DNA from: Punica granatum
Taxonomy: Eukaryota; Streptophyta; Magnoliopsida; Myrtales; Lythraceae
Direction of reading: 5' to 3'
DNA: 64,000 nucleotides
NCBI RefSeq assembly: GCF_007655135.1
Contig: NC_045130.1
Location: forward strand, 37,444,605-37,508,604
Shown here piece by piece: positions 11,229 through 22,900 of the stretch (positions are counted from its first letter, which is position 1; every line of letters starts with the position of its first letter). Both the position numbers and the translations under genes were made by a program. The notes beneath the pieces were generated by a model. The model was not told where the DNA came from, made no database searches, and saw only the letters and a program-made list of their open reading frames with translations.

Positions 11229-11544
11229 GGTGATGTTTAATAAATTAGGCGCTTAAAAATTAAGTACTTAATTAGTTAAGGGAAGAAATGTATAGGAAGA
11301 AGGGACAAATGAATAAGGATGAAAATAGTTTTGTGAGAGAAAGAACATCAATAAGTGAATAATGATTTATTTCATTATGTCAAAATTTTCTATTTATTTC
11401 ATTATGTGATTTTTTTCTTAATAATTAAGTAGTTTAGATCGTTATCTCTCATATTTTCCTTTTTCTTACATTCATTTTCTCTTATAACTAACATGTAATT
11501 AACTTTTAAGCACTTATTTAATTGAGTTGAAACAGATACACCCT
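11229..11544. mobile_element. hAT-type MITE candidate
   Basis: The left end, GGTGATGTTTAATAAATTA then GGCGCTTAAAAATTAAG, resembles the reverse complement of the right end, GGGTGTATCTGTTTCAACTC then AAGTGCTTAAAAGTTAAT. The flanking octamers ACATCTAG and TTATCTAA agree at 6 of 8 positions, as expected for a decayed hAT 8-bp duplication. The interior is AT-rich and non-coding. Confidence 0.5.
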
Positions 11545-12213
11545 TATCTAATTGGCCATAATCGAATCTAAAATCTCTCCTTTTTTTTTAAACAAAAACA
11601 CAAATGAGAGCGTGTTGTATTGCACCGTGTCATCTTTCTCATTAAACATATCCTCATTATCAGCATCTTAAGATAAAAATGGGACTACTATAAGTTATAG
11701 TGATGTTAAGGTCAACATTTCAACTAGGTTTGTACACTCAATCACCGCCCATTGGAAGAAATACGCAAATAATTAATGCTATGCTACCTTCTGTTGAATA
11801 CATATTATATATACATAAATTAGGGTCATCTTCATTTTTTTAACTAAAACTAATCTCTTTTGTATATCGTTTTAGCTCAAAACACTAGAAACTTCCAATG
11901 AATTTCGTACGTCCTCATGATTTTTATTTTTTTTTTTACTTTTTATAACTCATAGAGCTCGCCGAGGCGAACGTTACAACCAAGCAATAAATCCAAAACT
12001 CTATCTATCATAATTTATTATTGACTTGGACTTGGTAATCGACGGACACAATCCTCTTGTATTTATATGATCTTTGATATATATGATAGCTTACAAGTTT
12101 TTGCTCTCCGCAACTTGTGAAACAATGTGTAGTGATGTTTTGACTTTGTATTCACCAACCGATCCCTTTCACCAACTTCCTGTCCCTTAGCTTATGATTT
12201 CATTTCTCTTATG

Positions 12214-12219
12214 CACGTG
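12214..12219. promoter_or_regulatory. G-box (CACGTG) upstream of the intact BAHD gene
   Basis: A palindromic GCACGTGC sits 9 bases upstream of the TATA box. CACGTG is the core recognised by plant bZIP and bHLH factors and is common in ABA- or stress-responsive promoters. The corresponding place in the duplicated promoter near 17,590 lacks it. Confidence 0.5.
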
Positions 12220-12227
12220 CCTCTGTC

Positions 12228-12235
12228 TATATAAA
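12228..12235 (+). promoter_or_regulatory. TATA box of the intact BAHD gene
   Basis: TATATAAA is followed about 35 bases downstream by a conserved leader that is duplicated, with its TATA box, at 17,597. Conservation of TATA, leader and splice donor between the two loci supports this as the real promoter. Confidence 0.65.
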
Positions 12236-12264
12236 CATCGGGTCCCTGCTTCCTCCAAGTCGCT

Positions 12265-12359
12265 CTTTGCAATAAATCTTCCCTCACCTCGCCTCAGGAG
12301 CACGGACGACAAAAAACGATTTGTCCATTCATTCTGTGAGTTGCTTTAGCTGCGTAGAG
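12265..12359 (+). other. Non-coding 5' leader exon of the intact BAHD gene
   Basis: The CT-rich leader ends GCGTAGAG followed by the donor GTATGC. The probable 5'-UTR intron runs 12,360-13,095, ending GTATGTAG. The remaining UTR is 13,096-13,162. The parallel copy at 17,630-17,710 ends GCATAGAG|GTACAC and resumes after the same CTATGTAG acceptor at 19,834, which supports both splice sites. The start position is approximate. Confidence 0.5.
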
Positions 12360-12648
12360 GTATGCTTATGCTACTCATCGGTTAATGAATTCCACCTTCG
12401 TTTTATGCTTTCCATGTTCTCCCGGTGCGTCCCACTTGGTATGAATCAGGGGAGTCGATGTGAATAACGGTCGGACAGAATGGAACCATCTTTGTTATTT
12501 ATGATGCATTATTCCATCTGGATCAAGCATTTGCATGCACGGAAGGCACCCTCTCCCACGATGTAGATGCACTCCATATATACACATCTCCAAACAGCGT
12601 GAAATAAAAATCCATGCATGTGCATGCGTTTCTGTTGTTCCTGAAGAG

Positions 12649-12650
<2 letters not shown>

Positions 12651-12679
<29 letters not shown>

Positions 12680-12680
12680 C
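12651..12680. repeat. (AT)n microsatellite
   Basis: A run of alternating A/T of about 30 bp lies in the 5'-UTR intron of the intact BAHD gene. Similar runs occur at about 16,294-16,318, 20,347-20,370, 21,860-21,887, 24,433-24,450, 24,809-24,834, 25,506-25,530 and 42,107-42,123. Trinucleotide TTA/ATT runs lie at about 16,063-16,090, 22,410-22,436 and 55,740-55,758. Confidence 0.85.
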
Positions 12681-13162
12681 GTGCATATATGTATAGGTGT
12701 ATCTGTGTCTGTGTTCATATTTGTGTGTGTATATGCATATATGTGTTTAGCTTAACTCCACTTACGCTGGACACAACGGTCAATTACCGGTTTCTACTTT
12801 TGGTGGAAAAATAGTCAGTTAGCATTGAAGATGAGTCCTTCGGTCATCAAATACATATAAGTGAATTCACATATATGATAATTATCACTCACAGTGTTTG
12901 TCAGCCATTAATTTGATGTGACAAATTACTGTTTAGAGTTGACAAGAAAGTTCTCTAAATTTTATGGACCTAGGGTCACCTACTTATCTAAGATCTAAGA
13001 GTGCGTGATAATAATGTTTTTGAATACGGTATCGCCTTAACCAGTTTAGTCGACCTGCTATGTGTTTGTCTGAATAAAGGTTGATGCGTATGTAGGCACG
13101 GACAAGCAAGCCAACTAGCTAGAGATCCGATCAAGGCATAAGAGAGTCGAGGACACATTCCT

Positions 13163-15680
13163 ATGGATTCGATTGAAGGATTGATGGAGGGATTAACCAT
13201 CAATGGCGGCGTGATGACGATTAAGAAGTTGCCACCGGTGCTGGTGAACCCAGAGTCGGAAACTCCCGGGGGATTCTACTTCTTGTCGAGCCTGGACCAG
13301 GCCATCCCATTCCCGATGCAGACCATCTATGCCTTTAGGACCAGCAGCGAGACCACGGCCGACGTCCTGAAGCAGTCTCTAGCGAAGGTCCTCGTACACT
13401 ACTACCCGCTCACGGGGTCCATGACCCTCGATCCAGCAGGTCGGTTCATCGTGGAGTGCAACAAGAGGGGTGTCCCCTTCGTCGAGGCTATCGCAGACGG
13501 AACCATCGACATGCTCGGCGAACTCCGGAAGCCCAACGATGACACTACACGAAAGCTAATCTATATCGACCCATCCATAAAGAATTTTATGGAGATTCCA
13601 TTATTGTCTGCCCAGGTAATTTATTCTATACAGATCGTTTTATCATTTATTTTGAAATGACTACATACTTATTTTAAATTTCGTTTTTGTTTTCGCACTC
13701 CATGTAAAAACATTTCTGATTTGAGTACATATTATTGGCGTAAGTTTCTTTTATTTTTATCCAAAGCGAAAATTAAACTTTGAGAAGTTCTAATTTATTA
13801 GGGTTTGAATAATCGGTCAAAGGAATGGAGAAAAAGTTTTTCATCCATAGCCGACAATGATATGAAATGTTTGTTCCTCCAATAACGCGCTAATCACCTA
13901 TATGCTTACGCGTCTACACCCTTGTCATACAAAGAAATGATGATCAAACAATTCGCCAGTGCTGAAAGATTTAAAAAGGATTAGATCATAAATTATTGAC
14001 GATATGATTATGACATGACAAAGCTATATATAGTCAAATTACCCAGTCAAATATTCATTCAAAAGGGGCAACAAAGGAGAAGATATCCATCGTGACTGCA
14101 CATCAGGTAATATATAATTCGATGAACTCGGTGATCTACGGTAGATGCATGTATATTGATCATTCACCGACGATGTGAAGTGTGCTAATTGACAACCACT
14201 AACAATTTTTTCACATATTACTTTAATCGATATTTCTCATAAAAAAAATTGATATATTTTGATTGTACATATATCTATTATTTTAAAAATTTTCATTGTT
14301 ACTCATCTAGCTATTGTCGTGTTATGATAGTCTTCGGTTTGATTAGTTCAACTTCAATTATTTTCTGATGGAACGTATCTGATGACATTTATCTTATTCT
14401 TTCAATGTAATTTTTTTTTTTTAGGTGACCAAGTTCAAATGTGGAGGATTCACTCTGGGGATAGCAATCAGTCACTCGGTGGTGGACGGCGTGTCGGGGA
14501 TGAACTTCATTAACTCGTGGGCGGAGATAGCCCGAGGTCTAACCCCGTCAGTCATCCCTTTCCATGACCGCACTTTGCTCAAGACTAGGGTTCCACCTGT
14601 ACCCAAGGCCCCATACGACGACTTTGTTCAGATCGCAGACGTGTCGGATATGGAGTCATTGTACCAAAAGGAGAGGAACATAAGCAAGATGTTCATCTTT
14701 GAAGCGAACAAGCTTGCCACCATCAAGAAGATGGCCATGGCCGATGGGAGACTGCAGGCGTGCAGCACCTTCTCGGCCCTCGCTGCCGTGGTTTGGCAGG
14801 TTCGGAGCAAGGCCCTCAACATGAAGCCCGCTCAACTCACCAAGCTCAGGATTCTGGTCGATCTCAGGTACAACTCATCGACAACCAAGAAAAGATTAAT
14901 CAATCAATCATCTACGCCAAATGAAATAAGATATATGCTTACTTAACATTATAAAAACGTTATTATATCGGATTTAATTGACTCGATCAACCCAACCGAA
15001 CTTGATGATTTCTCGGATGTTAGCCTCATTCCTTTGATTAATCACTGAGAATACATATATATTTTACGGGGTCAACTTTCTAATGGAGTTCAATCAACAT
15101 TTCTTTTCTTTTCCCAACCAACCAACCAAATTATTTAATTCTGGATAACTACCACGTACCAACATTATCTTATGTCATGAATGTCATCGATTAGTTAGGA
15201 ATTGAGCAAAATATTATATAACAAATCACATTATATAAATAATAATTTTACATTATTATATGTAGGTCAAAGTTCAAGGAACGGCCACTGCCAAAGAACT
15301 ACTTCGGCAACCTTGTGACCACCAACTGCTGCCTCACCACGGCCGGCGAGCTGGCAGAGCAGCCGATCTCGTACACGGTGGAGCAGATCCGGAAGGCGTG
15401 CGATCTGGTGGATGAGGACTACGTGTGGTCGAGGATCGACTACGTCGACCTCTATAGGCCGCCATTGGCCTCGACAGGCACCCTCGTGATCAGCTCGTGG
15501 ACCCGTATGGCGTATGGGTGCAGTGACTTTGGGTGGGGCGACCCTACCCAGTTTGGGTGTGGGGACTTGGCGAGGGAGTTGTGTGTGTTCCAGCCCGAGG
15601 GCGAGAAGGGTGTCGCGGTCATGATGGCCCTCCCGGAGTCCGCCATGAACACCTTCCAAAAGCTGATTGATCAAGTCTAA
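13163..15680 (+). CDS. BAHD acyltransferase, HHT/FHT-like (intact copy)
   Basis: There are three coding exons: 13,163-13,615, 14,425-14,867 and 15,266-15,680. The phases join without a stop to give 436 aa, normal for the family. BAHD enzymes move an acyl group from an acyl-CoA to an alcohol or amine in the cytosol. The catalytic HXXXD motif is H168-SVV-D172 and the structural DFGWG motif is at 386-390. The N-terminus (LVNPESETPGGFYFLSSLDQ) and the phrase KCGGFTLGIAISHSVVDGVSGMNFINSWAE place it near omega-hydroxypalmitate O-feruloyltransferases, which make suberin and cutin phenolic esters. That substrate is inferred, and fatty-alcohol caffeoyltransferases are close relatives. The ATG is the first in frame after the UTR acceptor. 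It is flanked by two dead copies and appears to be the only functional member here. Confidence 0.93.
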
Positions 15681-16059
15681 CTGCATATGCTTCATTAATT
15701 GTTTGCTTTCATTTTCTGTATGGAAATTTGATTGTTGTAATTTGTTATTGTTTGTTGCTGAAAATATCGCAAGCTAAGTTTGTGTGTGCGCTGTCAACTT
15801 GAGGAAAATGGGGACACTGTTGAGTTGGTCCGTCTCTTTTGTGTTACATCCAAATTAAATGCAGTGATAGAAACTGATATATATCAAAAATTTCAAATTA
15901 GATTATATTTTTTGAGCCATCTCTTCTTAGAATTTTCACTTTCATTATCGATCGTAGCCAACTAAACCTCGGCTGCAGGACGCTGGAATCGAGTGAAATA
16001 TGACTCTAATTGTTGGGCTACAACTAAGTTATAAACCTTCGTTTAGTTTCAACTTTTTA

Positions 16060-16090
<31 letters not shown>

Positions 16091-16286
16091 CTATTTTGAT
16101 AATATATTTTTTATGTTGTGAAAAAAGAATGTCACTTATTAGAGAGGTATATTGTACATATTCTTTTTTGTTATCAATGATAGTTTAATTTAGAATTTAG
16201 AAAGATTGATAGTTAAATTTATAGAATTCATGTACTGAATCAATAAATTAATAAAATATCATTTATCGGCCCGTGGTATACGTTTA

Positions 16287-16318
<32 letters not shown>

Positions 16319-16390
16319 GATCATACACACACACACAAAAGGATTGTATTCACCAAGTCCAAGTCCATGACAAAGTATACAAATAAAAAG
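15681..16390. other. 3' flank of the intact BAHD gene
   Basis: This AT-rich sequence holds the presumed 3' UTR and polyadenylation region, a TTA/ATT microsatellite (about 16,063-16,090) and an (AT)n run (about 16,294-16,318). The stretch 15,968-16,029 has a counterpart at 25,617-25,679 beyond the third BAHD copy, marking how far the tandem duplication extends. No further gene is seen. Confidence 0.5.
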
Positions 16391-16394
16391 GGTG

Positions 16395-16790
16395 AATTAG
16401 ACCGGTGGTCTTATAAATTTGTGCCATTTTAAAATCGAGTCGTATAAATTTTAGTTTAGCTAAATCATTACTTTTTACTTTTTATGGGTAAGGCTAGAAA
16501 ATTACTAAAGGATCTAGGCCATTGTATATTTTTATTAAAAAGTAATGACGTGGACATTGACTACGTGAATTTTTTCAACTGTAATCAAAATGCCTACTTG
16601 CAATATATACACGAAAATTACAATAAAAAGTGATGACATGGACATTGACGGCGTGACTTTTTTCAACTGTAACCAAAATGCCTACGTGCAATATATACAC
16701 AAAAATTACAGCAAAAATCCTATAAGTTTGCCCGAGATTATCAAGCCAGTCATATAAGTTTCAGTTTAGTTTGAACAGTTTTACAACATT
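16395..16790. repeat. Nested direct-repeat element with an 88-bp tandem core
   Basis: Two adjacent copies of an about 88-bp unit, at 16,537-16,623 and 16,624-16,712, share TGACGTGGACATTGAC-like and CAATATATACACGAAAATTA-like blocks. They are bracketed by a second pair of direct repeats (16,410-16,470 and 16,715-16,775), recognisable by TATAAATTT/TATAAGTTT and TTTTAGTTTAG/TTTCAGTTTAG. No coding potential is present. It is likely a non-autonomous repeat that has amplified internally. Confidence 0.6.
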
Positions 16791-17000
16791 TAGAAAGGGC
16801 CTTCACAACATATTATAGTCCTTGGGCCGCAGTTCTCAATATGAACAAGACCTCAGCCGGCATTGTTGTTTCCATATGGGAGAAAGAAAAGGCCTTCACA
16901 GATGGGCTCACATTTTGATTTGGAATAGGCCGGGGTTAGGAATGCATGGGCCGAAAACATTCCATAGATTTGAGGCCCAGAAGAATTGATGGGAAATGCT

Positions 17001-17007
17001 AAAAAAA
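17001..17007 (-). terminator. Pol III terminator of tRNA-Phe
   Basis: A run of seven T on the minus strand lies about ten bases 3' of the tRNA, the standard Pol III stop signal. Confidence 0.7.
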
Positions 17008-17016
17008 TTGGACAAA

Positions 17017-17041
17017 TGCGGTGAGCGTGGATCGAACACGC

Positions 17042-17084
<43 letters not shown>

Positions 17085-17089
17085 CCCGC
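17017..17089 (-). tRNA. tRNA-Phe (anticodon GAA)
   Basis: This is a 73-nt gene without intron. Read on the minus strand it begins GCGGGGATAGCTCAGTTGGG (acceptor arm and D arm, A box). The anticodon loop is CTGAAGA with anticodon GAA, the T arm is GCGTGTTCGATCCACGC (B box), and it ends CACCGC plus discriminator A. All four arms pair. A T7 run on the minus strand just past the 3' end (about 17,001-17,007) is a good Pol III terminator. It decodes UUC/UUU codons. A broken inverted copy lies at 25,795-25,833. Confidence 0.97.
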
Positions 17090-17560
17090 AATCCGGTAGC
17101 AACATCAGTACAATGTCAAAGGTACAAAAATTAACAAACTTTTATTTTAGTACGATTTAAAGTCTTTGGAAAAAAAAAAGAAAAAAAAAAAGAGGAATGT
17201 TTCTTTACCCAAAAAAAATAATAATAATAATAATAAGGAATGTTTATCTAAAAGAGAGGTGAGGAAGGAGAGACTATATGGAAATATGAGATGGGTGGAA
17301 AAGAGAGTTGTGAATGGTTAGTTTTTGACATTTGACGATACAATGGTTGTTTCCTCAATTTAATTATTCTCATAATTTCAAGTATAAATAGTAAGAATAA
17401 TATCGGAAACAGAAAATTAGATAAATTACTTGCCGTGTTATATATATTAATATAGATAACAATAGCTTATAATACTTTTTTTTTTCTCCAACTTGCGAAA
17501 CATGTGGTAATAATGTTTTTGACTGTTTATTCACCACCGAACACCCTTTCACCAACTTCT
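17090..17560. other. Spacer between tRNA-Phe and the third BAHD copy
   Basis: The stretch is AT-rich, with A-runs and a TAA microsatellite (about 17,218-17,236). From about 17,480 it becomes homologous to the promoter region of the intact BAHD gene (12,110 onward). No gene is seen. Confidence 0.5.
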
Positions 17561-17596
17561 TGCTCCCCTGCTTTGATACCTTCGTATGTCTGTTTG

Positions 17597-17602
17597 TATA
17601 AA
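17597..17602 (+). promoter_or_regulatory. TATA box of the duplicated BAHD promoter
   Basis: TATAAA is followed by a leader related to that at 12,265-12,359, and by the donor GTACAC at 17,711. The adjacent G-box of the intact gene is missing here. The promoter may still be active but now drives a broken gene. Confidence 0.5.
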
Positions 17603-18367
17603 CCTCGGCTCCCTGCATCCTTCAAGTCGCCCTTTGCAACACTTCCCTTGACCCACCTCATCAGGACAAACAATTTGCCCGGTCATTCCGAGCGTTTTAG
17701 CTGCATAGAGGTACACGTCTCTCTCTCTCGGTTTTTTTTACCTTATATATAGTTTCTGCTTTGTCGAATATCTTTCGGTGCGTTCCTCTCGGTATAGAAA
17801 TCAGGTTGAGATTTGAGAATGACCACAGGACAGTCTATAATTGGTAATGTTCCATTCTTTAGAGTACCATTAAAAATGGATCATGCATGCATGAAAGGTT
17901 AACTCCCTCGTTTTTACGCATTCATCTTATGAATCAAAACACAATGGTATAGTTTTGAGAAATGGGATCTGGTGCGAAATCCTTTTGGTTCGATTCTCAT
18001 GAGTTATGCATCATTGGGACTTTGTCAAATTATTTTTCCTTCCCTTTTTGCCTTCTGGCTCATGGGACTCCTTTGTGATTAATTTTGGACATATTATCTT
18101 CCGATCGAAAGCCCTTCCCTAAGTTCTTTATGTTAAATTCAACATCTATATTGATTATTTCAACAAAATTAAAAATATATAATAGTTCTCCCACGCGCAT
18201 TTCGCGCAAGTGAAATTGCTCTCAGATGACAGTGCAAAATTAGTATTTATTCTATCAGCATATTGAACAGAAATTTAGAAGTTAAATTTAATAATTTTTT
18301 ATTGTATTCTTAGAAACTGATCATTACATGAAGATTATGGGCATTTCAGAAATTATTTGTCAAACAT

Positions 18368-18615
18368 TTGAGTTGAGTTTTAACTCAACTCTATTTTAAC
18401 TTTGAATATATATAAATTAATTGGTTTGTAATGATTGTATTGTTGAATTATGAGAAAATGTGTGAAAAAGTAATGAATAGTTGAGAGAATTTAATATTAA
18501 AAATTGAATTGAATTGTTAAAAAAATGAAAAAAATGAAAAAAAGTAATGATTGTATTGTTGAATTGAAAATAAGTGGAGCGAAGTTAAAAATAAGTTGTA
18601 AAACCAAATAAAGGA
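18368..18615. mobile_element. AT-rich MITE, family copy A
   Basis: It contains the phrases GTAATGATTGTATTGTTGAA and AGTAATGAATAGTTGAGAGA, which recur at 57,080-57,395 (same strand) and 28,606-28,868 (opposite strand). It is non-coding and lies in the 5'-UTR intron of the third BAHD copy. Edges are approximate. Confidence 0.6.
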
Positions 18616-19154
18616 ATATAAGACAAAACGTTATAGTCTCCCTTTTTCATAATAGTATGTATAACATATATATGTTACATATAATATAAAAATATATATG
18701 TTCAATCCACGTACGCTGCACACGCAGTAGTCAATTAGTGGTTTCTTTTCCTGTGGAACAATAGTCAACCAGCATTGAAAATGAGTTCTTCGGGGCATGA
18801 AACACATAATCAAGGGAACAACAATATATGTAAGAATGCTTCGAATAAATCAGCTAATTAGGTCCCATAGAGGGCAGTGAATATGTATCAAAATATGATC
18901 ATAAAATCCCAATTATCATGTTTATTGGCCATTAATTTCCTAGAATGTTACACGCCAGTGACATGGTGCCTTGACCCGAACATGGGTTGCCGCGGTCACC
19001 TTGATGCTAATGACCCTTATTTTGGACGGGACCAACAAATTAAGAGTTCTCAGGTCGCTCCAAGTCTTTACACTACGGCGAGCCATTTTGCCATTTTGCC
19101 ATTTTACTCATATATCATCTGGTCGATCAAATGCACGTCGACAAAGATCCATCT

Positions 19155-19770
19155 AGACTGTAGAGTTGACAAGGAAGTTCTCTAATTTTAGGTTGCTTTT
19201 CAGAAGCAATAATTCATGTATGCACAATATCAGAAAACGTAATTTAAGCATGAATGTGTCTATCTCCTAACAGTACAATCATGTTGTCGATCGAGGTCCC
19301 TATCAATTGGTCCCCCAATAAAACACATGTATATATCTCACCTTAAATTGTTAATATAACGAATGGCTTGGTTGACCTGCCTACTTATGCTGCTCAATTA
19401 TCTGAGAGTGCCTGATAATCTTTTGAATATATATAATACACACAGTTGTGATCCTAGATCGAAAGGTATCGCTTAGACCTTCACCTATGCTTTGGTCCGA
19501 TTAATCCGATTTATCAATGTTTGTTAGCCTCAGCCATTAATTTTCTCGGGTTGATGTCGAAAAATTTCAATTTTGACTTGACAAGAAGGTGCTCTATTTT
19601 AGGTTTATATTTGAGAAGCAATAGTTTATGGACAAAATCAGAAAACATACATGTCCTTCTCCACTAATTAACAGTACAAGTAATTATGTTGTTGATAACC
19701 GAATAGCTTTGGTGACCTAGTTATCTAAGATCTAAGAGTCCCTGATATTATTTTCGAATACATAGCGCCT
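19155..19770. repeat. Local duplication inside the 5'-UTR intron of BAHD copy 3
   Basis: Two blocks, about 19,155-19,440 and 19,570-19,765, share the sequence TTGACAAG.AG.T.CTCTA-TTTTAGGTT, a GAAGCAATA phrase and a final TCTGAGAGTGCCTGATAAT / TCTAAGAGTCCCTGATATT phrase. The intact gene has this region once (12,939-13,025). The duplication therefore occurred after the two loci separated and partly explains the longer intron here (17,711-19,834). Confidence 0.6.
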
Positions 19771-19900
19771 AATTTTTATGAGTCGACACTAGCTATATGC
19801 GTTTTGGTCTGACCAAAGGTTGATGCCTATGTAGGCGGGCAAGCAATAGCTAGAGAGATCCGATTGAAGGCAATAAGAGAGAGTCAAGAACATCTTTATA

Positions 19901-22900
19901 ATGTCTATGGAGGGATTGATGGAGCGATTGAGCGCATCAATGGTGGCATGATGACGGTGAAGAAGTCGCCGCCGGTGCTGGTGACCCCGGAGTCAGAAAC
20001 TCTCGACGGCTTCTGCTTCTTGTCAGCCTGGACCAGGCCATCCTATTCCCGATGCAGACCATCTATGCCTGTAGGACCAGCAGCAAGACCATGACCGACG
20101 TCCTTAAGCAGTCCCTGGCCAAGGTCCTCGTCCACTACTACCCACTGTCGGGTTCCATGACCGTCGACCCACAAGACCGATTCATCGTAGGGTTGACCGA
20201 GAAGGGTGTACCGTTCATGGAAGCCATCGCATGCTTGGCGACCTCCGGGTGCCCAACGAGGACACGACACGGAATCTAATCTATATCGACCCAACTGTGA
20301 AGAATTTTATGGAACTTCCGTTGCTTACTGCCCAGGTAATTTATTATTATATATATATATATATATATATCTTCCTATTGTCATGAAGTGGTTATTTATC
20401 AATCAATCTATCAATTATAATATATAAAAACTACTCTACCAAAAAAAAAAAACCAGGAAGCGATGTCCTAAAACCGTTACATATTCGAAAATGGAAAACC
20501 ATTCATCTCTTCATTCAAAAAAAGAAAATTTACTTTTGCTAATTATATGAATTATACTTCTTTTTTTCTTTTATTGTTGGATTTATTGTGTTTTAGTTGA
20601 GTGTTCAAATTATTTGTATAATATAAAAATAAAAAAATCTTTAAAAATTACGAAGTTATTACTATTTGAAAAGTTCTAAAAATAATTTAACCATAATTCA
20701 AAGCAAAATCGTTTAAATAGATTCTGCCGAAGATATATTGTCCATATTTTTAGACTTATATTCAGTATCATCATCTCTCCATCCTCCCTAAGTGCACAAA
20801 TATTGACAACTCTTTCTTATGTATTTATTTTAAATATGGTTTTTCTTTTTGCACTTTCTATAGAAACATTTTTTATTTGAATAAATATTACTAGCACGAT
20901 TTTGTTATTTTTCTTTGGATAAAATAATTTTTTACTTTGTTTCGCCAAAATTATAGACTTTGAGAAGTTCTATTTCAGGGTTTGAATAATTGGTCAAATG
21001 AAAGAACAATTATTATTTTTTAACGTATAGCTGGCAATGATATATATGAAGTGATTGTTCCTTCAATAAGAAGTCAATCACCTATGCTGTGTATACCCTT
21101 TTCGTTCCGAGAAATGATAGTCAAACAATTAGCAAGTGCTGAAAGTGAAAAATTGATTATTAGATCATAGATTATTAACAAATTATATGATTATGACATG
21201 ACAAAGTTATATATAATCCCAGTCAAATCAATTATAATATATGTAAGATGGGAGTTAAAAGAAGGATGTGCCAGCTAATATAAATTATTAAATCCTCAAC
21301 TCCACATTAAATTGACATTCTAATTTCAACTCAATAAACTTTTTTATTATATTTTATTTGTCACATATTCGATGTAAATATTTGTTCATATTATTTATAT
21401 TTAAGAATATATAATTAAATTTTATTGAAACATCAAAGTCTTTCATGTAATTGAAAGGAACTCCTCGAGATCCATGATGTTTTTCAAGTTTGAGTGCCAT
21501 ATTATCCTACAAATATAAGACACAAAAATTTAATTTTTTTCATCTTTTTATTTGTTTTAATATTTCTTACACCCTAACTCTTAAGCCATATTACCCTACA
21601 AGTTTTTTTTTCCCTAGATAAGAAAGGGTGCTCGAGTTTCACCCCATACAAAACCTTTCTTATCATCTCTTTACTTGTTATAATTTTCTTTTACACCTTA
21701 ACTCTTAAACGACATATATCTCTCTTCTATGCACCTATACATTTTTTTTTCTAGATAAAAAAGAGTGCTCGAGTTTATCCAACTAGTCCCCACTGCTGAA
21801 GTGAATTCCTTGTAAGCTCATCTGATAAATCAGTTCGGCAAGACATCACGTATTGTTTCAATATATATATATATATATATATATATTTATTTATTTATTT
21901 TTTTTGTATTAGGTGACCAAGTTCAAATGTGGGGGATTCACTCTAGGGATAGCAATCAGCCACTCAATGGTGGACGGAGTGTCGGGGATGAACTTCATTA
22001 ACTCATGGGCCGAGACAGCCCGAGGCCTAACCCCATCGATCATCCCTTTCCATGGCTGCACCCGGCTCAAAATTGGGGTACCGGCCATGCCCAAGTACCC
22101 GTACGACGACTTTGTTGAGATCACAGATTTATCGGACATGGAGTTGTTGTACCAGAAGGAGAAGAACATAAGCAAGATGCTCACCTTCGACGCCAACGAG
22201 CTCGCCGTCATCAAGAAGATGGCCATGGCCGATGAGAGACTACAAACCTGCAGCATGTTCTCGGCCCTCGCTACCCTGGTGTGGGAGGCTGAAGCAAGGC
22301 CCTCGACATGGAGCCCGCGCGGCTCACCAAGCTTCAGATTCTCGTCGATCTCTGGTACAATATTACTTTATCATCTATATGTCAAATGCTTTATTATATA
22401 GATTTGCTTTATTATTATTATTATTATTATTATTATGGTAATGTTATTATTTCTACTCAGAATCAATTTGAGTCGATCGACCCAACCGTACTCAGTGATT
22501 TCCCGGCTGCTAGCCTCGTTTCTTTGATTATCCCTGATTATCGTACTGGGTCAACTTTCTAATGGAGTTCAATCAACATTTCTTTATTTTTTCAACTGAA
22601 CAACCAAATCATTTTATTATGGATAATTACCACGTACCAACATCATCTTCACTATCTACTGCCTGATCATATATCTATCTACATATATATTATATACACA
22701 CTATGAACTCGAGCTACACATGATATTATATAATTTTTCGATTATCGAGTTTTATTGACTTACCTACGATTTTTTTATTTGTTAATAGCATTGTATTACT
22801 ATAATGTTCGCCCAATTAATGCATACAAATAAAATTAGCCTTGTAATTTTTATTGAAAATATGTAAATTTATTTGCATAGAAAGGAAATTACCTTTAAAT

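Noticed and set aside
15267..15695. 142-codon minus-strand open frame
   Set aside because: It is the exact antisense of BAHD exon 3, whose GC-rich codon usage leaves the opposite strand open.
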